From assembly GCF_013106755.1 (NCBI RefSeq), contig NZ_WHPF01000005.1, positions 124,001-188,000 of the forward strand: DNA of 64,000 nt, in the 5' to 3' direction. The translations under genes were made by a program, and so were the position numbers. The notes beneath the pieces were generated by a model. That model was not told where the DNA came from and did no database searches. It saw only the letters and a program-made list of their open reading frames with translations. The stretch is from Limnovirga soli (GTDB taxonomy: Bacteria > Bacteroidota > Bacteroidia > Chitinophagales > Chitinophagaceae). Of the stretch, positions 55,201-62,526 are shown one piece after another (within the stretch, counting starts at the first letter, position 1; every line of letters starts with the position of its first letter).

Positions 55201-55314
55201 AATGGAAATGGTTTAGACAATATGCGTAAAAGAGCGGAAGCCCATAACGGATCATTCAATATAGTTTCTGCTACCGGAGAAGGCACCGAAATTGTAATTA
55301 CATTTCCTCTTTAA
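52222..55314 (+). CDS. two-component propeller sensor histidine kinase
   Basis: A 1030-residue membrane kinase. After the signal segment (ending CAQ, about residue 50) come two-component-regulator propeller repeats (GYVYVGTNDGLYRFNGYQF, KIWVGTAQDGWLIYNT, TIWVGTKSGLFAIN and others, about 60-680), a Y_Y_Y-like domain (near 700-795) and a membrane helix (about 799-820). A HisKA_3 kinase core follows, with H842 in ASDLHDDVGSTLSSI, the N box FKESVNNAVKYA and the G box DDGEGFD with GNGLDNM. The start TTG 52222 is uncertain. It should phosphorylate the NarL regulator upstream. Confidence 0.9.
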   Translation: METTVLNRNNTGNTVKFKIYTSINHLALLRHIYFCLLIVLMCIPPVCAQRNFYFEPVKAPGLLTPITRAVVTDSSGYVYVGTNDGLYRFNGYQFVKYPVTGPDSLSCPIHNIRSLHFDGKSIWIGGVEGLAKLHIATGKFKYFKPDAKEVQAGIRPVVQRIKQIDKKLFLGTYRSISILDLASEQITKVPFSDNIKSTYTYGICGDKNGKIWVGTAQDGWLIYNTDGGSLSPVKEYFKDYIPFPQPNIISAIAADEETIWVGTKSGLFAINTSTGIWKELYLYNDEGKRVTPEVRKIIKDENKNFHIATMGEGLFYYESQKERFINYKYISQWNNSLPDNNINDITEGANGVFWVASEDGGLSKLNTWFNRYEYTVIPSLSAEKTIVTVTDVEVKGIDTWLATSEGLLKYTADKKFVQYNPEKQGYPSKYLQYLEPLTNEYFAFLAYDDGVCVFNTRTLKFEHLQPPGKNIGGKDLVFDWLSYVDKSGNFYMSTAKGEFFRCNYIAKTIDTLFTSEKIKLDYPVVIPEPDNNNNLWIIASSQLYHYNVFDKKLRHIYQDKKGNDLPPVTFQEDVIAIEKSVIYMASDEGFFIYNLIQNELKHFTEKDGLPQNNCFSLFTNNNNQHFIVGPQSIVQYNEKSNSFTTYPIPELQSISGTQYFDSEGNFYTGMENAFIKINKNAFATYNAKPQLSIVQIQSGQHTINPTNINAQQPLSIKYDEFPLIISYELIDYLSPENNKVRYRLAGWDKDWIIDDQKNFKALYSHLEPGTYTFIIEGTNGFNNNAAMLSIPITVIPPFWQTWWFITFIIIVFISGIYAFYKYRLSQLLKLQEVRNKIASDLHDDVGSTLSSIRMYSSIVNNQVKESHPQSAELLNKISSNSKEMIENMSDIVWMIKPGNDDFKSIENRMLNFANELCTPAGIAFNFNIDASTDALKISMEQRRDIYLIFKESVNNAVKYAHCHSISASITQKNKLLQINISDDGEGFDAWHIKNGNGLDNMRKRAEAHNGSFNIVSATGEGTEIVITFPL

Positions 55315-55333
55315 TAGCTGACTATTCTTATTG

Positions 55334-55384
55334 AACCCGACTGTAGTAATGCTATCCAGCACTACTTGCGTCGCACACTTGTGC
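55334..55384 (+). repeat. dispersed repeat copy (left half of an empty pair)
   Basis: AACCCGAC, a linker that folds as GTAGT..GCT, loop, AGC.ACTAC (55343-55365), then TTGCGTCGCACACTTGTGC; 19 nt after the kinase stop. Confidence 0.9.
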
Positions 55385-55461
55385 TGCATAACCAGTGGCA
55401 ACATAATTACACTATCACAGGTAAATCATAATGGTAGTTAGCAGCTGCCCTTTATTCTTTC

Positions 55462-55514
55462 GTACAAGAGTGCGACGCAAGCGGTGTTTCATTTATATGC
55501 AACAGTCTGGCTCC
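55462..55514 (-). repeat. dispersed repeat copy (right half of an empty pair)
   Basis: GTACAAGAGTGCGACGCAA, GCGGTG, linker, AGTCTGGCTC; faces the copy at 55334. Confidence 0.9.
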
Positions 55515-55592
55515 TAAAAATCTACTACCTCATTTGTGGTATTGTTCGCCCCTGCATAAAAAAGCAATTTTGACATCACAAAACAACATGTT

Positions 55593-57242
55593 ATGAAAAA
55601 AATTATTTTATCCCTATTTATTACTGCTGTTGTTACAGCAAATATTAGCGCTCAAACAAATACATTCCCTACCACGGGCAATACTGGTATTGGTACTTTA
55701 ACCCCGGCCACACCCCTGCAGGTTATTGGCGCCTCCCGTTTTGGGTCTACTACCAATTATGCAGGCATTGATGCTTCGGGCAACCTGAGTTTTACAGGTA
55801 CCGCTGCCTATAAAGTTGCAGGCAATAAATATGCATTTCAATATGCAGGAAATCCTAATTATGGTTTATATTTTAATTCTACCAATGTGCGGTATGAATT
55901 CAGGAATGGTAGTGCAATTCCGGTTTTTTATGTGGGTGCAAATGATGGCGCAGGTGTATTTAGCGCAGGCCTGCAAATTGGCAACAGCACCAGCACAATT
56001 GCAGGTACTTTAAGATGGAATGGTACAAATTTCGAAGGCTATAATGGCACAGCGTGGATAACACTTGGCGGCGCCCTTACCGAAACAGATCCTGAGGTTG
56101 GCACAATCACAAACAGCTTTATACCCCGCTGGAATGGATCATCATTGGTAACAGGTTTAATACAGGATAATGGCAGTAAAATTGGTATTAACAAAGCGCC
56201 GGATATTGAACATCGTTTATCTGTATTACGCCAGGCAACAAGTGGTATTTCTACCAACATTTATTCTGCTATCCGCGGAGAAAGCAATAATGGCATCTCC
56301 TCAACCATAAGTGCAGTTGGTTACCTGGGGGTAAATGATCCTACTAGTTTATATGGGGTGCTAAGTTTCCCCAGCACATCAATTGATGATATTGGTGTAA
56401 TGGGTGTAAAAAACAGTAATGTAAATATTGGCGCAGGCTTGTATGGATGGAACCGCGGCGGAGCAACTACCAACTATGGCATATTTGGCACCTCTACCTC
56501 GCTTTCAGGAAGCAACTATGGTGTATATGGAAAAACAACTGCCGCAACCAGTGCATTAAACTATGGTGTATACGGTGAAACTGAGGGGGCTGTTGGCAAC
56601 TATGGTTTGTATGGCAAAGTAACCACAGCAACTGGGCAATTTGGCTATGCCGTGTTTGGTTCTGCATCAGGCACCGGCACCAACTATGCTGGTTTCTTCT
56701 CTGGCCACACGTATATTGGTGGAGATAATGAAGCCCTCACTATATCAGGCACCAACCCATATATACAGTTTAAAGACGGCACTACAGAAAATGCTTACAT
56801 GCGTGCAAGTGGCAGCGATTTATTACTTGCTACCAATTCAGGAAATGCAAGTGGCAAAGTAGTATTACGTACCAATGGCGTTGGCCGCCTATGGGTTGAT
56901 GCAAGCGGCAATGTATCTATTGGCAGCAATGGCAAAGTGGCCACAGGATATATGTTAAGCGTGGTTGGTAAAGTAATGGCCGAAGAAGTACGCGTAGAAT
57001 TAAATGGCACCTGGCCCGATTATGTTTTTGCAAAAGATTATAAACTGCTGCCGTTGCAAACCTTGAAAAAATATGTATTAGAAAACAATCACCTGCCCGA
57101 TGTGCCCGCTGCCGAAGAAATGAAAGATGGTATTGAAATAGGTAAGATGAACAAAATGCTGATGCAGAAAGTAGAAGAACTTACACTCTATGTTATTCAG
57201 CTGAACGAAGAAATTCAGGAATTAAAAAATCAGCACAAATAA
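55593..57242 (+). CDS. secreted repeat protein with C-terminal coiled coil
   Basis: A 549-residue exported protein (signal peptide to NISAQ). The N-terminus (TGNTGIGTLTPATPLQVIG) is typical of Bacteroidota tail-fibre-like proteins. The centre (about 280-372) has at least five repeats of the type NYGVYG, NYGIFG, NYGLYG at about 20-residue spacing, likely a beta-helix or trimer stalk. The C-terminal 90 residues (WPDYVFAKDYKLLPL, HLPDVPAAEEM, then a coiled coil) form a conserved trimerisation end. It is probably a surface or extracellular fibre; it sits just before the M23 pair. Confidence 0.75.
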   Translation: MKKIILSLFITAVVTANISAQTNTFPTTGNTGIGTLTPATPLQVIGASRFGSTTNYAGIDASGNLSFTGTAAYKVAGNKYAFQYAGNPNYGLYFNSTNVRYEFRNGSAIPVFYVGANDGAGVFSAGLQIGNSTSTIAGTLRWNGTNFEGYNGTAWITLGGALTETDPEVGTITNSFIPRWNGSSLVTGLIQDNGSKIGINKAPDIEHRLSVLRQATSGISTNIYSAIRGESNNGISSTISAVGYLGVNDPTSLYGVLSFPSTSIDDIGVMGVKNSNVNIGAGLYGWNRGGATTNYGIFGTSTSLSGSNYGVYGKTTAATSALNYGVYGETEGAVGNYGLYGKVTTATGQFGYAVFGSASGTGTNYAGFFSGHTYIGGDNEALTISGTNPYIQFKDGTTENAYMRASGSDLLLATNSGNASGKVVLRTNGVGRLWVDASGNVSIGSNGKVATGYMLSVVGKVMAEEVRVELNGTWPDYVFAKDYKLLPLQTLKKYVLENNHLPDVPAAEEMKDGIEIGKMNKMLMQKVEELTLYVIQLNEEIQELKNQHK

Positions 57243-57266
57243 TTAAAGTGTTATAAAAGTTGTGTT

Positions 57267-57318
57267 AGCCAGGCTACAGAATAAGTATGATGCTTTTCTT
57301 GCGTCGCACTCTTGTACA
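57267..57318 (+). repeat. dispersed repeat copy before the first M23 gene
   Basis: AGCCAGGC, linker, GATGCTTTTC, TTGCGTCGCACTCTTGTAC, then GCAGCTTTTATTAC. It begins 24 nt after the fibre gene stop. Confidence 0.9.
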
Positions 57319-57382
57319 GCAGGTACTTAACGCAGCTTTTATTACACCGCATGAACAATTGTTCACACCAAAATTATTTGAT

Positions 57383-59176
57383 ATGATTAAGAAATTGAAT
57401 GCAGTGTATAAAAGTTATTACACTAAAAGAATAAAGTACGCAATAAGTATATGCTTATTACTTGCCATTGCTCAACTTTCTATGGGGCAGCAAACTAAAA
57501 AAGTAAATACCGTTTGCGATGTTACAAAAGGTGAAATGAAGGAAGTTGAACAGCAGGTTAGCAATAATATTAAAAAATTAAAGGCTGCCGGTAAGCTGGA
57601 TTTTAAAAAATACAGGGCTGTAAATGAGGTGAATAATACAATTGCAGCGGCAGCCGCCACCAATATACTGTTTCGCTGGCCAATGACTACAGCTGCCTAC
57701 CGCGATTTTGCATCCTGGCATATTACCAATTTTGTTGACCTGGATCCGGATTCTTTTAATGATGGAACAGACCGCAACCCAAATGAAATAGGCGATTACA
57801 ATTGTGGAGACAGGACTTATGATGGGCATGGCGGCATTGACATTTGTATTGACCCTTACAGGTGGGAACTTAAGAACAATGGCTTTATAAAAGTGGTTGC
57901 AGCAGCAGATGGCATAATTGTTTTTAAACACCAGGGCGAGTTTGATGAAAATTGCGGAAGTCTGGATGTTTGGCAGGGCAGCACCGGCAGGGGAAATAAT
58001 CTGGTAATTCTTCACCAGGATGGCACCACAGCCAGCTTTTATATGCATATGAAAGATGGTTCGCTTACCTCAAAAGAAGAGGGTGACTTTATTTATGCAG
58101 GTGATTATATTGGTACAGTAGCCAGTGCAGGTCGTTCGTCTGAACCACATTTACATTTTCAGGTAAATACAGGTTATGTAGACAGTGCCAACGGAAATGA
58201 TGAAACAGGTGCACGCATTGATCCTTTTGTAGGAACTACCTGCTCAGAATCTGCGGCAACATCCTGGATTAACCAGCTTCCGTATAATGATCCAGCTGTG
58301 TTAACATTAGAAACACATGGCACAGCACCCGGTGAATATTCTGATGTTTGCGATAAAATTATTCCCCTTGATTTTGACAATTCATTTGTTTCGGGTCAAT
58401 CAATTTGGTTACGTTCAGCATTTAGAGATTGGTTAGACGGAAGTACGATTACCCACAACATATATAAACCGGATGGTACATTATGGAGAAAGTATGACAG
58501 AACTAATATTACTGGCTCCCGTTCGTACTTTCCCTTAGATGCAAAATATACCTTCACCCCAAGCGATCCAACGGGTACCTACCGGTACACGGTAAATTTT
58601 GGCGGCAAAACATATTCGCATTATTTTACTGTAGGATGCCAAGCCTCTCTTGGTCTTAGCGGTGCTGCCACTGGGCATAAAGGATTTATGGTAAGTGATT
58701 TTATCTCTTCTATTCAAACCATCAGCGGTGTTTCAACCAATTATATAAAATACATGGCAGACGGGCATGTAACACTTAGCCCAGGTTTCAGGGCCACAGC
58801 AGGTTGCCGATTTGTTGCCCATACAGCTGGCTGCAATAATAGTACGGCTGCAATAAATAAAGCCGCCACTGCTGAAACAGCTGGCAAGGTTGAAAAAGGA
58901 GCACTTACTGCAGATAATAAAATGCAATCAGGTGTAAGGGTATTTCCTAATCCTTCTACCGGTGTATTTACCATACGTTACGGTAATAACCAAAAGTTTA
59001 GTGCAGCTGTTACTATACGCAATATGTTAGGTCAGGTGATATATGCTATTGCTGAAAGGGAATATGAACATGAATTGCAGCAGCAGGTAAATCTTACAGG
59101 TAAACCAAAAGGCATATATCTGGTGGAAATATTAAGTGGCGATAAAAGAATTACCTCAAAAGTATTGATTCAATAA
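57383..59176 (+). CDS. M23 metallopeptidase with T9SS sorting domain, copy 1
   Basis: A 597-residue exported peptidase. I start at ATG 57383; a longer frame begins in the repeat at 57287. After the signal peptide (to LSMGQ) comes an M23 (LytM) domain: HGGIDICID provides His and Asp and EPHLHFQV the HxH. A domain with an LSPGFRATAGCRF pattern (3-coathanger-like stack) follows, then a T9SS C-terminal domain (VFPNPSTGVFTIRY through GIYLVEILSGDKRITSKVLIQ). It should cut peptidoglycan or proteins at the surface. The next gene is a tandem duplicate. Confidence 0.88.
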   Translation: MIKKLNAVYKSYYTKRIKYAISICLLLAIAQLSMGQQTKKVNTVCDVTKGEMKEVEQQVSNNIKKLKAAGKLDFKKYRAVNEVNNTIAAAAATNILFRWPMTTAAYRDFASWHITNFVDLDPDSFNDGTDRNPNEIGDYNCGDRTYDGHGGIDICIDPYRWELKNNGFIKVVAAADGIIVFKHQGEFDENCGSLDVWQGSTGRGNNLVILHQDGTTASFYMHMKDGSLTSKEEGDFIYAGDYIGTVASAGRSSEPHLHFQVNTGYVDSANGNDETGARIDPFVGTTCSESAATSWINQLPYNDPAVLTLETHGTAPGEYSDVCDKIIPLDFDNSFVSGQSIWLRSAFRDWLDGSTITHNIYKPDGTLWRKYDRTNITGSRSYFPLDAKYTFTPSDPTGTYRYTVNFGGKTYSHYFTVGCQASLGLSGAATGHKGFMVSDFISSIQTISGVSTNYIKYMADGHVTLSPGFRATAGCRFVAHTAGCNNSTAAINKAATAETAGKVEKGALTADNKMQSGVRVFPNPSTGVFTIRYGNNQKFSAAVTIRNMLGQVIYAIAEREYEHELQQQVNLTGKPKGIYLVEILSGDKRITSKVLIQ

Positions 59177-59207
59177 TGGCTGTTTTGAGCTGCCATAAAA
59201 ATATGCC

Positions 59208-59228
59208 GTACAAGGGAGTGACACAACA
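59208..59228 (-). repeat. degenerate dispersed repeat copy
   Basis: GTACAAGGGAGTGACACAAC: recognisable by comparison with GTACAAGAGTGCGACGCAA but with two base changes and an insertion; the rest is lost. It lies between the two M23 genes. Confidence 0.45.
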
Positions 59229-59297
59229 GTTGATCCCATGAAAAGCTACAGTTTGTTACATAACAATTTACAGCAATTCGTGCTAAAATTATTTATT

Positions 59298-61097
59298 ATG
59301 AAAAAGAAATTGGTTGCATTTTATGCAAGTATGCACCCGGGTAATATAAAGATATGGGTTTGTACTATTGTGCTGCTGGTAAGCACTACCATTGCATTTG
59401 CACAAACAAGAAAAACACAGGTACCTAAAGAAAAGGGGATCTGCGGCATTACATCAGCATATTCATCGTTTGTAAATAAAAGAGTAAGTGATAAAATAGC
59501 TGCCTTAAAAGCGATGGGAAAGTTGCCCAATACATTTTCAAAAATGGTACAGCCGGGTACGGCATTGGCCACACCGGTTTCATTCAGGTTTCCACTGGCA
59601 GATATAAAGCATCGTGATTATGCATCGTGGCGCATTATGAACTTCCTTGATCTTGATCCTGCATCGTTTGATGATGGAATAAACACGAACCCAAATGAAG
59701 TAGCAGATTATAATTGCGGAAACAGGTGTTATGATTACCATACAGGAATAGATATAGTACTGGAACCTTATTACTGGAAAGAAAAAACAGAACAAAGCAT
59801 TTGGGTAATAGCAGCGGCACCAGGCATTATTGTTGATAAACACGATGGCGAATTTGATGAGCAGTGTGATCCGGATTCTACTACTTGCAGCAGCGAACCC
59901 AGTAATCGCGGAAATTATGTGGTTATTCTTCACGATGATGGCAGTACAGCTTCCTTTTATATGCACATGGTACAAAACAGCTTAACCAACAAACAGGAGG
60001 GAGACAGGGTAGAAGCAGGAGATTATCTTGGCGTAGCGGGAAGCTCTGGTTGTTCATCGGGCCCGCACCTGCACTTTGAAGTACGCACTGGATATATTAA
60101 TGCTGGTGTTGGTTATGAAAATACAGGTACTGTAGTAGATCCTTTTGCAAATGGTACATGTGCGGTTTCACCCAGCAGTTGGTGGATTAACGAGCCAGCT
60201 TATAATGATCCGGCAGTGTTAACAATGGAAAGTCATAGTTCAGATCCTGAAGATTTTACAGAAGGCAACTGGTGTGATAAAACCCTTTTATTATACCCCA
60301 AAAATTCTTTTATAGATGGTGAAAAAATATACTTACGCACCAAGTTTAGGGACTGGTTAGATGGAAGTACGGCTACTTTCAATATATATAAACCAGACGG
60401 CTCTTTGTGGCGAACTTACACCAGAACCAATCCGAATGATAACCGGGCTTTTATTCCAACAGATGCTATTTATGCCTTCACTGCATTAGACCCTGCGGGT
60501 ACTTACCGGTATACAATAACTTTTGGGGGCAAAACCTACTCTCATTACTTTACCAAAGATTGTATATTTTCTACCGGATTAAGTGGCGCAATAACAGGGC
60601 AAAAAGGGTATATGGTTAGTTACTCTATTAGCTCTTCGCAAACCATAAGTAGTTCAAGTGCCAATTATATAAAATATATGGCTGATACCAAGGTGATATT
60701 AAATCCTGGTTTTCGTGCCACAGCAGGCTGCAGGTTTGTTGCAAATACAGAAGGCTGTAATAACAGTACAGCAATGAATGCCAGTTTTGCTGAACCGGAA
60801 ATAGCCAATGCAATTACAAATGAACCAGTCGTTGATAATAATAAAACACCAAAGTTATTGGCTTTCCCCAACCCATCTTCAGGTATATTTACCGTACAGT
60901 ACAAGCAAGATGGGGAATTTAATGCTGCCATTCAAATTCGAAATATTATGGGGCAAATTGTATATAATATTCCAACCAGGCGATATGCCCAACATTTACA
61001 GCAGCAAGTAAATATTTCCAATAAACCTAAAGGCATTTACCTGGTAGAAATAATTAGTGCCGAAAAGCGAATAAGTACCAAAATATTAATACAATAA
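59298..61097 (+). CDS. M23 metallopeptidase with T9SS sorting domain, copy 2
   Basis: A 599-residue paralogue of the preceding gene with the same order of domains: signal peptide (to TIAFAQ), M23 domain with HTGIDIVLE and GPHLHFEV, the LNPGFRATAGCRF region and the T9SS tail (AFPNPSSGIFTVQY through GIYLVEIISAEKRISTKILIQ). I start at ATG 59298 by analogy with copy 1; ATG 59238 is in frame and also possible. The two copies differ throughout, so the duplication is not recent. It ends at a strong terminator. Confidence 0.88.
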   Translation: MKKKLVAFYASMHPGNIKIWVCTIVLLVSTTIAFAQTRKTQVPKEKGICGITSAYSSFVNKRVSDKIAALKAMGKLPNTFSKMVQPGTALATPVSFRFPLADIKHRDYASWRIMNFLDLDPASFDDGINTNPNEVADYNCGNRCYDYHTGIDIVLEPYYWKEKTEQSIWVIAAAPGIIVDKHDGEFDEQCDPDSTTCSSEPSNRGNYVVILHDDGSTASFYMHMVQNSLTNKQEGDRVEAGDYLGVAGSSGCSSGPHLHFEVRTGYINAGVGYENTGTVVDPFANGTCAVSPSSWWINEPAYNDPAVLTMESHSSDPEDFTEGNWCDKTLLLYPKNSFIDGEKIYLRTKFRDWLDGSTATFNIYKPDGSLWRTYTRTNPNDNRAFIPTDAIYAFTALDPAGTYRYTITFGGKTYSHYFTKDCIFSTGLSGAITGQKGYMVSYSISSSQTISSSSANYIKYMADTKVILNPGFRATAGCRFVANTEGCNNSTAMNASFAEPEIANAITNEPVVDNNKTPKLLAFPNPSSGIFTVQYKQDGEFNAAIQIRNIMGQIVYNIPTRRYAQHLQQQVNISNKPKGIYLVEIISAEKRISTKILIQ

Positions 61098-61106
61098 ACC
61101 GTTGCC

Positions 61107-61147
61107 AAAAAATAAACCCTGCACCTGATGGCAGGGTTTATTTTTTT
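61107..61147 (+). terminator. intrinsic terminator after the M23 pair
   Basis: AATAAACCCTGC, loop ACCTGATG, GCAGGGTTTATT plus a T run, 10 nt after the stop codon: a 12-bp perfect stem. Confidence 0.9.
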
Positions 61148-61238
61148 GTACCAGCAAGATTAACAAACTTTAAAGTAGCTTTTTGATATACTCATAATAC
61201 CTTTCTGCAACAATGCTTTTCTTTACATATCCCATTGA

Positions 61239-61958
61239 TTGCAAGTTTGTAAAACCATTATTTTGATAGCGCAGCCTGATAAGAAACCTAGAAGTATTTT
61301 TGTGCTTATCCCAATTGTGGGAACAATTTTTTTTGTTGCATTGTATGTGGTGGCAACGCTGTATTATCCGGGAGGTTCTGCTGTAGATAAAAATGCCGCA
61401 GGTTTTAGCTGGCTGCATAATTACTGGTGCAATTTATTAAACGATATTGCCATTAATGGCCAGCCAAATCAAGCAAAACCGATTGCTATTACTGCTATGT
61501 TGATACTCTGTATTACGTTATCCTATTTTTGGTTTCTTTTTCCAAAATATATTCGTGTACATACAATACTGGGGCAAACTATTCAACTCTCCGGTGCATT
61601 GGCTATGGTGATTGCATTTTTGCTATTCACCCAAATTAACCATGACCTGGTAACCAATATGGCATCGCTGTTTGGGGTTATTGCAACAGTTGGCACTTTT
61701 ATAGGTTTATATCAGGTAAAATGGATTGGACTTTTTGCTTTTGGACTGGTAAACCTTTTGCTGGTAGCGCTTAACAATTATGTGTATTACTCACAGGGGT
61801 TAACTATTTATTTACCGGTATTACAAAAAATAAGCTTCGCATGTTTTTTGTTATGGATTTGCTGTATTAATTGGCATATTTACCGGCTAGTATATTTCAG
61901 TAAAAAATTTGTAGATGCCAATCCCGGTTATTATTATTCCAATAATAGCAGGTATTAA
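61239..61958 (+). CDS. DUF998-like membrane protein
   Basis: A 239-residue membrane protein with six or seven helices. The loop YPGGSAVDKNAAGFSWLHNYWCNLLNDIAINGQPN after helix 1 resembles DUF998-type proteins, where a conserved polar segment follows the first helix. Function unknown. The start is uncertain: TTG 61239 or TTG 61263, with no in-frame ATG. Its last 24 codons overlap the convergent DUF3592 gene. Confidence 0.65.
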   Translation: MQVCKTIILIAQPDKKPRSIFVLIPIVGTIFFVALYVVATLYYPGGSAVDKNAAGFSWLHNYWCNLLNDIAINGQPNQAKPIAITAMLILCITLSYFWFLFPKYIRVHTILGQTIQLSGALAMVIAFLLFTQINHDLVTNMASLFGVIATVGTFIGLYQVKWIGLFAFGLVNLLLVALNNYVYYSQGLTIYLPVLQKISFACFLLWICCINWHIYRLVYFSKKFVDANPGYYYSNNSRY

Positions 61959-62324
61959 TCTGCCCAACCATTGAGGCTGCTTTGTTTGCACTACAAATTC
62001 AGTCGGCTTATCTTTATTATAAAATACAGTTACCGTATCGCCCTTTTTATATTGACCTGGGTAAGATAATTGAAAATCCTGTTCTATAGGGCCGGTAATC
62101 CATTCTTTTTGGCGGGTTACAAATCTGATAATTATTGTATCGTTTGCACTATTATCACCCGATGAGATATTTGACGATCCCTCAAATACAATACCTTCTA
62201 CACTTTCGCCTGTTTCAAATAATTTATTTTTTGCAGGTTTAAAAAACATTGAGAATAAAAATATTAAGATACCAAACGCAATTAATAAATAGGGCGTATA
62301 AGGCTGTAGTAATGCTTCGGGCAT
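61887..62324 (-). CDS. DUF3592 domain membrane protein
   Basis: A 145-residue protein with one N-terminal and one C-terminal membrane helix and a DUF3592 region between them: GESVEGIVFEGSSN, IIRFVTRQKEWITGPIEQDF and YKKGDTVTVFYNKDKPTEFVVQ. The domain is widespread with no defined function. The C-terminal part overlaps the last 72 bp of the convergent membrane protein gene. Confidence 0.8.
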   Translation of the reverse strand: MPEALLQPYTPYLLIAFGILIFLFSMFFKPAKNKLFETGESVEGIVFEGSSNISSGDNSANDTIIIRFVTRQKEWITGPIEQDFQLSYPGQYKKGDTVTVFYNKDKPTEFVVQTKQPQWLGRLIPAIIGIIITGIGIYKFFTEIY

Positions 62325-62459
62325 ATGCGTTTATTTTAAAAGATATATTTAAATGGTTTGTTTAAATTGAGAACAACGCTTATTGAAACTAATTAATTTT
62401 TCAATGCTAGCACCTATCATTTAAAAAGCCTGTTAACTGGCTGCATAGCATTACCGGCA

Positions 62460-62511
62460 GTACAAGAGTGCGACGCAAGTGCTGCTGCTACCTGTATTGC
62501 AGCCGGGTACA
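62460..62511 (-). repeat. dispersed repeat copy after the S9 peptidase gene
   Basis: GTACAAGAGTGCGACGCAA, GTGCTGCTGC, linker, AGCCGGGTA; the linker ends pair (GCTGC/GCAGC). It lies 15 nt from the S9 stop codon. Confidence 0.92.
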
Positions 62512-62526
62512 TTATGTAAGCTTCCC

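Noticed and set aside
54678-55286. 202-codon minus-strand ORF within the histidine kinase gene
   Set aside because: It is antisense to the conserved kinase core and shows no protein-family features.
2962-62511. Repeats as a CRISPR array
   Set aside because: Copies are kilobases apart, occur on both strands, and are not separated by regular spacers; no cas genes are present.
5672-62511. Repeats as ordinary intrinsic terminators
   Set aside because: They lack a T run after a stem, and true terminators with T runs coexist beside them (for example 35242 followed by the copy at 35280).
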